64,000 bases of DNA from QHVT01 sp036389275. Lineage in GTDB: Bacteria; Acidobacteriota; Thermoanaerobaculia; Gp7-AA8. Where the stretch lies: the NCBI GenBank assembly GCA_036389275.1, contig DASVQE010000081.1:75518-139517 (forward strand), given 5' to 3'. The position numbers were made by a program, and so were the translations under genes. Below, piece after piece: positions 9,728 through 17,876 of the stretch; within the stretch, counting starts at the first letter, position 1, and each line of letters starts with the position of its first letter. Under the pieces are notes generated by a model that did not search any database, had not been told where the DNA came from, and saw only the letters and a list, made by a program, of their open reading frames with translations.

Positions 9728-11147
9728 CGCCGCCGAGCTGCGCCAGCTTCGCATCGATGGCCGGTGCCCATTCGGCGGTGCACGCCGGATGGGCACGCGC
9801 CCGCGCCAGCGTCTCGCGCGCGCCGCGCAGGTCGCCGCTGAGGCGCAGCAGCGCGCCGATCTTCACCAGCGAGGAGACCGCCGCCGGCGCGGCCGGATCG
9901 GCGTCGACGGCGCGGCGGTAGAGCGTCACCGCCCAGTCGCGCTGTCCGCTGCGCTCCGCGTACGTGGCCGCGCGCGCGTAGAACTTCGGCAGCCGCGGTG
10001 TGCTGTCGAGCTCGTGGATGAGCGACGTCGCCAGCTCGTCGTCTTTCGAGTCGGCGTAGCGCGCGAGCAGGCGCGTGGCGCAGGTGTCGAGCATCGACAC
10101 GTCGTCGCTGGCGATGCCGACGTCGACGGCGGTGCGGAGCGCGTCGACGTTCTTCGGATCGTCGCGCAGCACGGACGACAGTTCCCGTTTCGCGATCGCG
10201 TAGTCGCCGCCGTCGCGCGCGGCGATGGCCCGCACCACGCGCGGATCGAGCGACCAGGTGGTCTCTTTCTCCACGACCGGATTCACGTACTTTTCCTCGA
10301 ACGCGCTCGCCTTCACCGCCAGCGCGAACACGACGCCGTAGACGAAGCCGCCCACGTGCGCCGAGAACGCCACGCCGCCGCCGCCCGCCTCGTACAGCGT
10401 GTAGAGCAACTGCTGCGCGAACCAGAGCGGCAGCACGATGAACGCCGGGACGAAGAAGCGATAGTGCAGCGTCGGCCGCAGCAGCGACGGGATGAAGAGG
10501 AACTCGACGCGCGCGCGGAGAAAGCGCACCAGGTACGCGCCCATCACCGCCGCGATCGCGCCCGACGCGCCGACCGTGGGCACGGTGCCGTCGGGATGCA
10601 GCGAGGCGAAGGTGAGCGTGGCGGCGATGCCGCCGGTGAGATAGAGCGCGGCGAACAGCGGCCGCCCGAACACGTCTTCGATGAACGGACCCGAAACGAA
10701 GAAGAAGATCAGGTTTCCGATCAGATGCATCAGTCCCGCGTGGAGGAACATCGCGCTGATGATGCGCAGCGCGCCGCCCTCGGCCGGCACATAGCCGAAG
10801 CGCCGCAGCGGCTCTTTCCGCAGCGCCTCCGCTGCCTTCGCCACCATCGCGTCGAGCTGCGCCTGCTCCGCCTCGACCTGCTCGCGCGCCGGCACCGCCG
10901 CGTGCCGCCGCATCACCTCGTGCTCCTCGACGCCCGCCGGCTTGAGCACGCGCGCCATGTCGGGCGGCAGCTTCAGGTAGGGATGCGCGAGCGCGAATCC
11001 GAACGCGCCGCTCCAGCGCCGGGTGAGACTCGCCTCGGCGGTCATCACCGCCACCATCACCAGGATGTTGATGGCGATGATCGTGTAGGAGACCCACGCA
11101 TGCCGCCGGATCTCGGCGTCGTCACGGCCGATGGGAAGAAGAAGCAT
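9696..11147 (-). CDS. Rhomboid family intramembrane serine protease with C-terminal TPR region
   Basis: 483 residues. Rhomboid proteases cleave membrane proteins within the bilayer. Helix 1 is at about 18-38, then a hydrophilic charged loop to about 120, then the core: HAGLMHLIGNLIFFF, catalytic serine in TVGASGAIAAVMG (about 197) and catalytic histidine in SAHVGGFVYG (about 283). From about 320 the protein is soluble, with tetratricopeptide-like helices (RDDPKNVDALRTAVDVG ... YARAATYAERSGQRDWAVTL). This protease-plus-TPR layout is common in Acidobacteriota and Myxococcota. Its start overlaps the upstream membrane gene by 26 bases, so the two are probably co-translated. Confidence 0.9.
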   Translation of the reverse strand: MLLLPIGRDDAEIRRHAWVSYTIIAINILVMVAVMTAEASLTRRWSGAFGFALAHPYLKLPPDMARVLKPAGVEEHEVMRRHAAVPAREQVEAEQAQLDAMVAKAAEALRKEPLRRFGYVPAEGGALRIISAMFLHAGLMHLIGNLIFFFVSGPFIEDVFGRPLFAALYLTGGIAATLTFASLHPDGTVPTVGASGAIAAVMGAYLVRFLRARVEFLFIPSLLRPTLHYRFFVPAFIVLPLWFAQQLLYTLYEAGGGGVAFSAHVGGFVYGVVFALAVKASAFEEKYVNPVVEKETTWSLDPRVVRAIAARDGGDYAIAKRELSSVLRDDPKNVDALRTAVDVGIASDDVSMLDTCATRLLARYADSKDDELATSLIHELDSTPRLPKFYARAATYAERSGQRDWAVTLYRRAVDADPAAPAAVSSLVKIGALLRLSGDLRGARETLARARAHPACTAEWAPAIDAKLAQLGGATRPAARPSS

Positions 11148-11703
11148 GGCTCGGGAGCGACGATTCTAACTCTTGCGGTATCCCGAGGGCTTTCGCCGCG
11201 TCCGTCAGGCGCTTCTCGTATGCGGATGCGATGCGCAGCCAGGCCATCGCCGCGAGCGCCGTCACCGCGCCGCCGATGAGCAGCGCCGCGATGACGGCAA
11301 CGCCGTCTTTGCGGACGACCGCGGCGGCGACCACGGTGGTGATGCAGGCGTTCACGGTCGTGTTGCGCATCAGTCGCATGCGCGTGCGGATGTAGGCGAG
11401 AAAGTCATTCACCGCCGGCGCGTCGGCGGCCATCACGTTCATGCGCAACGCTCCGAAGTTTTCCGGCTCTTTGTGGAAGGGCTTCAGCAGCGAGTCCGCC
11501 AGCCGATCGATCATCACGCCCAGCGAATACGCCACCGCCAGCGCCGCCGTGCCGAGCCACGCCGACCAGTCGCCAAGCGCGCTCATCGTGCACTTGACGT
11601 CGTGCACGCTCCAGCCGCGACACGCCGCCACCGCCACGAAGATCCAGATCAGCGCCTGCACGCCGGTCGCGAGGATCTCCGCGAAGACGGACGTCGTCGC
11701 CAC
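11122..11703 (-). CDS. Membrane protein of unknown function
   Basis: 193 residues with hydrophobic segments at about 8-27, 47-64, 118-132 and 135-155, and a hydrophilic middle (RLADSLLKPFHKEPENFGAL). Not recognised. It lies between glmS and the rhomboid gene on the same strand, 4 bases after the glmS stop and overlapping the rhomboid start, so it is part of a glmS-rhomboid operon. Real coding is supported by this tight packing and the coherent helix pattern. Confidence 0.72.
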   Translation of the reverse strand: MATTSVFAEILATGVQALIWIFVAVAACRGWSVHDVKCTMSALGDWSAWLGTAALAVAYSLGVMIDRLADSLLKPFHKEPENFGALRMNVMAADAPAVNDFLAYIRTRMRLMRNTTVNACITTVVAAAVVRKDGVAVIAALLIGGAVTALAAMAWLRIASAYEKRLTDAAKALGIPQELESSLPSHASSSHRP

Positions 11704-11707
11704 GCGG

Positions 11708-13543
11708 CTACTCCACCGTCACACTCTTAGCCAGGTTCCGCGGCTGATCGACGTCGCAGCCGCGGCGCAGGGCGATGTAGTACGCGAGCAGTTGCGTCGG
11801 AATCACTGCCAGGATCGGCTGCAGGGGCTCGATGGTCCACGGGATCTCGATCGTGTCATCCGACAGCTTCGCCATCGCGTCGTCGTTCTCGTCGCAGATC
11901 ACGATCAGCTTGCCGTCGCGCGCCTTCACTTCCTGCAGGTTCGAGACGACCTTGTCGTACACCGGCGTGTGCGTGGCCACCGCCACCACCGGCATGTTCT
12001 CGTCGATCAGCGCGATCGGTCCATGTTTCATCTCGCCGGCCGGATAGCCCTCGGCGTGGATGTACGAGATCTCCTTGAGCTTCAGCGCGCCCTCGAGCGC
12101 GATCGGATAGTGCACGCCGCGGCCGAGGAAGAGAAAGTCCTGGGCGCGGTGATACTTGTTCGCGAGCTGCTCGATGTGCTTCTCCTGCTTCTTGAGCAGG
12201 TGCTCGATCTTGTGCGGAATGGCCGAGAGCTCGTGCATCGCGTAGCGGATGTCGTCGCGGTCGTCGCCGCGCAACTGCCGGATGTAGAGCGACAGCAGAT
12301 ACAACGCGGTGAGCTGCGTGGTGAACGCCTTCGTCGATGCGACGCCGATCTCCGGACCGGCGTTCGTGTAGATCACGCCGTCCGACATGCGCGTGGCCGC
12401 GGCGCCGATGACGTTGCAGATCGTGACCAGCTTCGCGCCTTTCGCCCGCGCCTCCTGCATCGCCGCGATCGTGTCGGCGGTCTCGCCCGACTGCGTCACG
12501 CCGATCACCAGCGTGCCGTCGTCGAGGATCGGATCGCGATAGCGGTACTCCGAGCCGTAGTCGACTTCCACCGGAATGCGCGCGGCGTTCTCGAGCAGGA
12601 ACTTGCCCACGAGGCCCGCGTGCCACGAGGTGCCGCAGGCGACGATGTGGATCTTCCGCACCTTCGCCCATTCTTCCGGCGTGAACTGCAGATCGTTGAA
12701 GAAGACCTCGCCCGACTCCTCGAACATCCGGCCGTTGAAGGTGTCGCGCACCGCGCGCGACTGCTCGTGAATCTCCTTGAGCATGTAGTGCCGGTAGCCT
12801 TCCTTCTCGGCCATCACGGCATCCCAGAGAATCTTCTTCGGCTCGCGCTCGACCTTCTTGTCGTCGGGCGAGAAGAGCTCGACGCTCTTGTCGTTGGCGA
12901 CGGCGTACTCGCCGTCCTCGAGATAGATGATGTTGCGCGTGTAGGCGAGCAGCGGCGCGACGTCGGAGGCGATGATGTTCTCGCCTTCGCCGAGGCCGAT
13001 CACGAGCGGCGGGCCCTGCTTCGCGGCCACGATCGTGCCCGGCTCGTCGCCGGCGATCATCACCAGCGCGAAGTGTCCTTCCAGCTCCTTGAGCGTCTTC
13101 TTGACGGCGTCGACGAACGAGGTGCCGTCCTTGCGGTGCTCCTCGATCAGGTGCGCGACCACTTCCGTATCGGTCTCGCTCTTGAACTCGTGGCCCTGCG
13201 ACTTGAGGCGCTGCTTGAGCGGCAGGAAGTTCTCGATGATGCCGTTGTGGATGACCACCACGTTGCCGGTGCAGTCGCGGTGCGGATGGGCGTTGTTCTC
13301 GTTCGGCTTGCCGTGCGTCGCCCAGCGCGTGTGGCCCATGCCGAAGGTGCCGTGCAGCTCGTGCTCGACGAGCTTCCCTTCGAGGTTCGACAGCTTCCCT
13401 TCGGCGCGCACGACGTCGACGCCGTTGCCGTTGACGACGGCGATGCCGGCGCTGTCATAGCCGCGGTACTCGAGCTTCTTGAGGCCGCCGATCAGGACCG
13501 GCACCACGTCCCGCGTGCCGACGTATCCAATGATTCCGCACAT
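11708..13543 (-). CDS. glmS: Glutamine--fructose-6-phosphate aminotransferase (isomerizing)
   Basis: Makes glucosamine-6-phosphate from fructose-6-phosphate and glutamine, the entry to peptidoglycan and lipopolysaccharide amino sugars. 611 residues, standard. The N-terminal class II glutaminase begins MCGIIGYVG with the nucleophile Cys2, followed by YRGYDSAGIA and GHTRWATHG. Two SIS domains follow (CGTSWHAGLVGKFLLEN, SQSGETADT, and HAEGYPAGEMKHGPIALI). The C-terminus ends LAKSVTVE as expected. A GGGGAG precedes the start. No glmS ribozyme was seen in the short upstream region, which holds a heptamer repeat instead. Confidence 0.97.
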   Translation of the reverse strand: MCGIIGYVGTRDVVPVLIGGLKKLEYRGYDSAGIAVVNGNGVDVVRAEGKLSNLEGKLVEHELHGTFGMGHTRWATHGKPNENNAHPHRDCTGNVVVIHNGIIENFLPLKQRLKSQGHEFKSETDTEVVAHLIEEHRKDGTSFVDAVKKTLKELEGHFALVMIAGDEPGTIVAAKQGPPLVIGLGEGENIIASDVAPLLAYTRNIIYLEDGEYAVANDKSVELFSPDDKKVEREPKKILWDAVMAEKEGYRHYMLKEIHEQSRAVRDTFNGRMFEESGEVFFNDLQFTPEEWAKVRKIHIVACGTSWHAGLVGKFLLENAARIPVEVDYGSEYRYRDPILDDGTLVIGVTQSGETADTIAAMQEARAKGAKLVTICNVIGAAATRMSDGVIYTNAGPEIGVASTKAFTTQLTALYLLSLYIRQLRGDDRDDIRYAMHELSAIPHKIEHLLKKQEKHIEQLANKYHRAQDFLFLGRGVHYPIALEGALKLKEISYIHAEGYPAGEMKHGPIALIDENMPVVAVATHTPVYDKVVSNLQEVKARDGKLIVICDENDDAMAKLSDDTIEIPWTIEPLQPILAVIPTQLLAYYIALRRGCDVDQPRNLAKSVTVE

Positions 13544-13563
13544 GCTCTTTTCTCCCCAGCGAG

Positions 13564-13591
13564 GAACGATGAAGGATGAACGATGAAATAG
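13564..13591. repeat. Heptamer tandem repeat, unit GAACGAT, three to four copies
   Basis: GAACGAT, GAAGGAT, GAACGAT and a degenerate GAAATAG in direct succession, between the divergent starts of glmS and the Fn3 lipoprotein. The last unit overlaps the lipoprotein -10 element. Confidence 0.75.
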
Positions 13592-13594
13592 AAT
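13589..13594 (+). promoter_or_regulatory. -10 element (TAGAAT) of the Fn3 lipoprotein gene
   Basis: TAGAAT 8 bases before ATG 13603; no ribosome binding site. Supports ATG 13603 over the earlier in-frame ATG at 13576. Confidence 0.6.
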
Positions 13595-13602
13595 CGCCGC
13601 GA

Positions 13603-14787
13603 ATGGCCGTCCGGAGAACGCTCGTCGCGCTCGCCTTGCTCGCCGCCGCCTGTGGCAAACGGGGCGATCCGCGGCCGCCGGTGCCTGTCATTCCGCAGGC
13701 CACCAGCGATCTGGTTGTAACACAGCGTGCGGACAAAGTGATCCTGTCGTGGAGCTACCCGGCGCTCACCACCGCCGGCCGCAGTCTCACCGAAGTCCGC
13801 CGCATCTCGATCTTCCGTTATGTCGAAGAGCTTCCCGCACCCGCGGGCGGCCGCGATCCGAATGCGATCCTGCCGGGCGACATCGACCCGACCAGGCCGC
13901 AGCCGGTGGCGCTGTTCGCAAAAATCCCGACCCTGCCGGAAGCGCAGTTCACGAAGCTCAGCCACAGGATCGACAGCATAGAAAAGGCCAACTTGCCGGC
14001 CGCGACCTCGGGCGCGAAGCTGCTCTTCGCCGACACGCCGCCGTTCCGCTCGACGGACGGCCGCCCGGTGCGGCTCACCTACGCGGTCGTCACCGAGGGC
14101 GCCACCGCGCGCAGTCAGCCCTCGAACCTCGCCATCATCGTGCCGCTGGCCGTGGCGGTGCGTCCCGCGAATCTCGCCGCGAGCGCGAAGGCCGAGGGCG
14201 TGACGCTGACCTGGACCGCGCCGACGCAGTCGGTCACGCGCGACAACGCGCCGATCGTCGCCGGCTACAACGTCTTCCGCACCAAGCCGGGCGAGGAGCT
14301 GCCCGAGCTGGCCGCGCCGCTCAACCCGTCGCTCATCACCGCCACCACCTACACCGATGCGCCGCCGTACGGCGAGCACGAGTACCGCGTCTCCGCCGTC
14401 GCCGCCACCGGTCCGCCGCTGGTGCAGAGCGATCCGTCGGCGCCGGCGCGCGTCACGTTCAAAGACCTCGTGGCGCCGCCCGCGCCGACCTCGATCACGC
14501 CGCTGGTCGAGACGAAAGCGATCCGCCTGATCTGGGAGCCCGTCGAGGCGGCCGATCTGGCCGGCTACAAGCTCTATCGATCCGAGGGCATGGGGCATGG
14601 CGCGGACGTCAAGGACATCGGGACCATTCCGCTCGAAGGCGGCGCGATCGTGACCACCGCCGGCTACGTCGACACGCGTGCGAACCTCGGCATCGCCTAC
14701 AAGTACGCCGTGACCGCGGTCGACAAGAACGGCAACGAGAGCGCGCGCGTCTGGACCGGTTGGGTGGTCGCGCCGAAGACGCCGTAG
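13603..14787 (+). CDS. Lipoprotein with fibronectin type III-like repeats
   Basis: 394 residues. The signal peptide ends in a lipobox-like LLAAACGKRGDPRPP, so the protein should be lipid-anchored; the CGKrGdPrPP start resembles the small LptM/YifL-like lipoproteins. Two to three Fn3-like modules follow (VILSWSYPALTTAG; VTLTWTAPTQ ... GYNVFRTKPG; IRLIWEPVEAADLAGYKLYR ... YKYAVTAVDKNGNES). No catalytic site is visible. The adjoining glycosyltransferase starts directly after the stop codon (TAG then ATG), so the two are co-transcribed. Role unknown, perhaps structural in the envelope. Confidence 0.82.
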   Translation: MAVRRTLVALALLAAACGKRGDPRPPVPVIPQATSDLVVTQRADKVILSWSYPALTTAGRSLTEVRRISIFRYVEELPAPAGGRDPNAILPGDIDPTRPQPVALFAKIPTLPEAQFTKLSHRIDSIEKANLPAATSGAKLLFADTPPFRSTDGRPVRLTYAVVTEGATARSQPSNLAIIVPLAVAVRPANLAASAKAEGVTLTWTAPTQSVTRDNAPIVAGYNVFRTKPGEELPELAAPLNPSLITATTYTDAPPYGEHEYRVSAVAATGPPLVQSDPSAPARVTFKDLVAPPAPTSITPLVETKAIRLIWEPVEAADLAGYKLYRSEGMGHGADVKDIGTIPLEGGAIVTTAGYVDTRANLGIAYKYAVTAVDKNGNESARVWTGWVVAPKTP

Positions 14788-16998
14788 ATGCGCGCGCGGC
14801 GCGATCACGTCGAGGCGGCGCTGCTCGCCGCGATCGTCGCCGCCGGCGCGTTTCTCCGCTTCGAGCACCTCGGCCTGCCGAGCTACTGGCTCGACGAGAT
14901 CCTTCATCACGACCTCACCACGCAAGCCATGCGCGAGCCGTGGTGGCGCTGGATCGCCGGCTTCTCCGCCGAGCATGGGCCGCTCTACTACGCCACGCAA
15001 CTCGCCGCGCGGATCGTCAGTGCGAGCGAATTCGGCGGACGTCTGCCGGCTGCGGTGTTCGGCGTGCTGACCATTCCGCTGGTGTGGCTCGCCGCGCGGC
15101 GTTACGACCGCGGTGCGGCGCTGGCGGCGGCGCTGCTGGCGGCCGTGTCGCCGCTGCACGTCTATTACAGCCGCGAGGCGCGCGCATACGGACTGCTGCT
15201 TTTCCTGACTGCCGCACTGGCGGCAATCCTCCTTTCCACAAGGAGGCTTTTCCTCGTCGCCGGAGTGATGGCCGCGCTGCTCTACGCCTCGGCGACATCG
15301 GCGCCGGTGCTCGCTTCGGCGCTGATCGTCGCCTGCGTGAACGCGCTGATCGGGCGCGACCGCGGCTGGTGGTTGCGCGTGGCGGCATGCGCGCTCGTCG
15401 CGCTGGCGCTGCTGCCCGCGGTCTACGCGACCAAGCCGGTGGCCGATCTCTCCTGGCCCGGCTTTCCCGCGCTCGATCTCCACTTCTTCGACGAGCTGCT
15501 GCGGACGCTCACGGTTTCCGCGACCGGCAGTGCCGACGCCAGCGGACGGACCGCGCTGGTGCTGCTCGCCTTCGCGCTCGTCGGTGCCTTCGCCGCGCTG
15601 CGACGCGACCGCGTACACGGATCGGTGTACGTCGGCATGGCGCTGCTGCCGCTGGCACTGACGCTGGTGTCGTTGCGTGTGTTGCATCATTTCTACGCCG
15701 CGCGCTACATCACGCCGGCGCTGACGGGCTTTCTCGTCCTCGCCGCGATCGGCGTCGCCTTCGTAGCCCGGCTCGCGCCGGTGGCGCTGCTGGTGGCGGT
15801 GCTGATCGCCGCCCAGACCTGGACGGCCGCGCGAACGGAGGCGTTTCAGAAACTCGACTGGCGCGCCATCGCCGCAACCATCGCTGGTCACGCGCGGCCC
15901 GGCGATCTGGTGGTGGCGGCGGAGCCGTGGTCGGAGATCTGTCTCCGCTTCTACTTCGAGCGGACGCCGCACGCGCCGGAGCTGCAGCAGCAATCGGCCG
16001 TCGACGTCGCCGCCGGACTGGCTCGTCTGCGCCCGACCTGGTTCGTCACGGCCGGCTTCAGCAACAGCCTCTACGTGCGCAACTGGATGTGCCGCTACCC
16101 GGTCGTGCTGGCCAGTCCGCTGGAGAATTTCCGCCTCCACTACGGCGGCAACTTTCTGCGCGAGCGCAGCACGCCCGCCGAGCAGCGCGCCGTCGCCGCC
16201 GCCCTCGGCGAGGCGTTCCGTCTGACGATGCGCGAGGAACCCTTCTTCGGCGACGGCTGGCAAGGCCCCGAAGGCAATGCGGACGATGCGTTCCGCTGGG
16301 CCACCGGCACGCGCGCGACGCTCTACCTGCCGCGCTTCGCCGCGCGCGCCGCCACGCTGCGCTTCCGGGTGATGCCGCTCGATCATCCCTCGCTGCCGCG
16401 GCAGACCATGCGCGTCACGCTCAACGGCACCGCGCTCGCGCAGCTCACGCTCGCCTCCGACGCGCGCGACTACGCCGTGCCCGCGCCGGCGACCGCCTGG
16501 CGCGACGGCGTAAACGAGATCGTCTTCGACTTCGGCCGCGCCCGCGCCCCGTCGACGCTCTACCCCGGCTCCACCGACAGCCGCGAGCTCGCCGCGTCGT
16601 TCGATTGGATCGCTGTCGACGATGGCGCTGACGCGCCGCAGTTCCTGCTCCGCCTCGACACCCTCATCGATCGCAACACCGTCTGGCGCCACACGCCGAC
16701 GCGCATCACGCACCTCGACCGCGCCACCCTCACCCCACTCCTCGGCCGCCTCGGCTACGACCCCGGCACCACCTGGCCGCTGCTCGCGCGCGGTCATGTG
16801 CATCTCGAAGACCTCGCCGAATCCGTCGCCTACGGCACCGAATGCGACGACGACCCGACCTTCGTGCAACGCGCCTTCGCCGTCCTCGTCAACCGCGCCC
16901 CGACCGAGGTCGAGTCCCGCGACCTGCTCGCGCGGCTGGGTAAAGGAGAGACGAGGAGGATGGTCGCCCGGCGGATCTTGCGCGCGGTGGTGCCGTGA
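14788..16998 (+). CDS. GT39-like membrane glycosyltransferase with C-terminal extracytoplasmic domain
   Basis: 736 residues. The first 380 or so form a GT-C membrane transferase: LPSYWLDEI with the catalytic DE pair, HGPLYY, SPLHVYYSREARAYGLLLFL and about ten hydrophobic helices. This is the ArnT/PMT-like family that moves a sugar from a polyprenyl phosphate to protein or lipid outside the membrane. After it come a soluble domain (RTMRVTLNG... beta-sandwich-like) and a C-terminal module (about 640-736) ending FVQRAFAVLVNRAPTEVE, which resembles the DUF4214 helical repeat. Acceptor unknown. The DNA after the stop holds degenerate copies of this last module. Confidence 0.85.
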   Translation: MRARRDHVEAALLAAIVAAGAFLRFEHLGLPSYWLDEILHHDLTTQAMREPWWRWIAGFSAEHGPLYYATQLAARIVSASEFGGRLPAAVFGVLTIPLVWLAARRYDRGAALAAALLAAVSPLHVYYSREARAYGLLLFLTAALAAILLSTRRLFLVAGVMAALLYASATSAPVLASALIVACVNALIGRDRGWWLRVAACALVALALLPAVYATKPVADLSWPGFPALDLHFFDELLRTLTVSATGSADASGRTALVLLAFALVGAFAALRRDRVHGSVYVGMALLPLALTLVSLRVLHHFYAARYITPALTGFLVLAAIGVAFVARLAPVALLVAVLIAAQTWTAARTEAFQKLDWRAIAATIAGHARPGDLVVAAEPWSEICLRFYFERTPHAPELQQQSAVDVAAGLARLRPTWFVTAGFSNSLYVRNWMCRYPVVLASPLENFRLHYGGNFLRERSTPAEQRAVAAALGEAFRLTMREEPFFGDGWQGPEGNADDAFRWATGTRATLYLPRFAARAATLRFRVMPLDHPSLPRQTMRVTLNGTALAQLTLASDARDYAVPAPATAWRDGVNEIVFDFGRARAPSTLYPGSTDSRELAASFDWIAVDDGADAPQFLLRLDTLIDRNTVWRHTPTRITHLDRATLTPLLGRLGYDPGTTWPLLARGHVHLEDLAESVAYGTECDDDPTFVQRAFAVLVNRAPTEVESRDLLARLGKGETRRMVARRILRAVVP

Positions 16999-17876
16999 AG
17001 GACGGTGGGCGGGCGCATCTCGCGACGATGCCGTCGCGTTGGTGCATCGCGGCTTCGCGGTGTTGCCCGACCGCGTGCCGACTCAGGTCGAGGCACGCGA
17101 ATGCTCGCGCGGCTGCGCAAGGAACAAACGCGGGCGACGACTCCGCGGACTCTTGCGCGCGTGGCTAACGGCAGCGCTGACCGATGACGCCGTTCGTGCG
17201 GCGCGTCTTCAGCGTGCTGCTGAACCGCGCGCCGTCGATGTGGAGTGGTGCCGTTACCTGGTGAGCAACGCGCAACCACACTCGCCGGAACGCTCGCCGA
17301 CGGTACCGAATGCGACGACGAGGCCGCGTTCGCGCCGCGCGCCGTCGCGGGGCCGACGGAGTTCAGTCGCTCGACTTGCTCGCGCGGCCGTGCAACGGAG
17401 ACGAGGGCGATGATCGGCTGCGAATGTCGCGAGGCATCACGTCGTGAGCAGCGCGCGGCAATGGCGCGCCGCCGGGGTCGAGTGCGGCGATGTGCTCGCG
17501 CTCCGAATCTTGCGGGCCGTAACGTCGTGAGCAATACGGCAAGCAAATGTCGCGAACACTCGGCAACGGCCGCGAACGCGACGCGGATTCGCCGGCACGC
17601 GTTCGCCGCGCGCATCAACGGCGCGGCGACGGAGGTGGAGTCGCGCGACGTGTTCGCGCGGCGCGCGTTTCATCACACGGCGAAGCTCGCGCGCCGTCAC
17701 GTCATGAGCAAGGCGCAACCGGCGCTCGCGAACATTCGTCAACGGCGGCGAACGCGAGGCGGATTCGCCGGCACGCGTTCGCGGCCCTGATCAGCCGCGC
17801 GCCGACGGAGGTGGAGTCGCGACGACCTGTTCGTGCGTCGCGCGCTTCATCGCGCGGCGAAGCTCGCGGCGCACCT
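16999..17876 (+). pseudogene. Array of about six decayed copies of the glycosyltransferase 3' end
   Basis: No intact gene. The 878 bases hold successive, frameshifted units that echo bases 16810-16998, the last codons of the glycosyltransferase. Approximate unit limits are 17019-17180, 17181-17262, 17284-17450, 17455-17535, 17545-17707 and 17713-17876. The third unit keeps ACCGAATGCGACGACGA and CTTGCTCGCGCGGC; the first keeps CGACTCAGGTCGAGGC; the fifth and sixth share GCGGATTCGCCGGCACGCG and GACGGAGGTGGAGTCGCG. Several units still end in a TTGCGxGC...CGTGA remnant of the original stop. Composition stays GC-rich. I read this as repeated tandem duplication of a DUF4214-like module followed by loss of frame. 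Confidence 0.72.

Noticed and set aside
13544..13602. glmS ribozyme
   Set aside because: The upstream region of glmS is too short and consists of a heptamer repeat; no ribozyme core was seen.
13492..16869. Open frame of over 1,100 codons on the minus strand opposite the Fn3 lipoprotein and glycosyltransferase
   Set aside because: Low-complexity Arg/Gly/Glu product; the plus strand carries a signal peptide, Fn3 modules and glycosyltransferase motifs.
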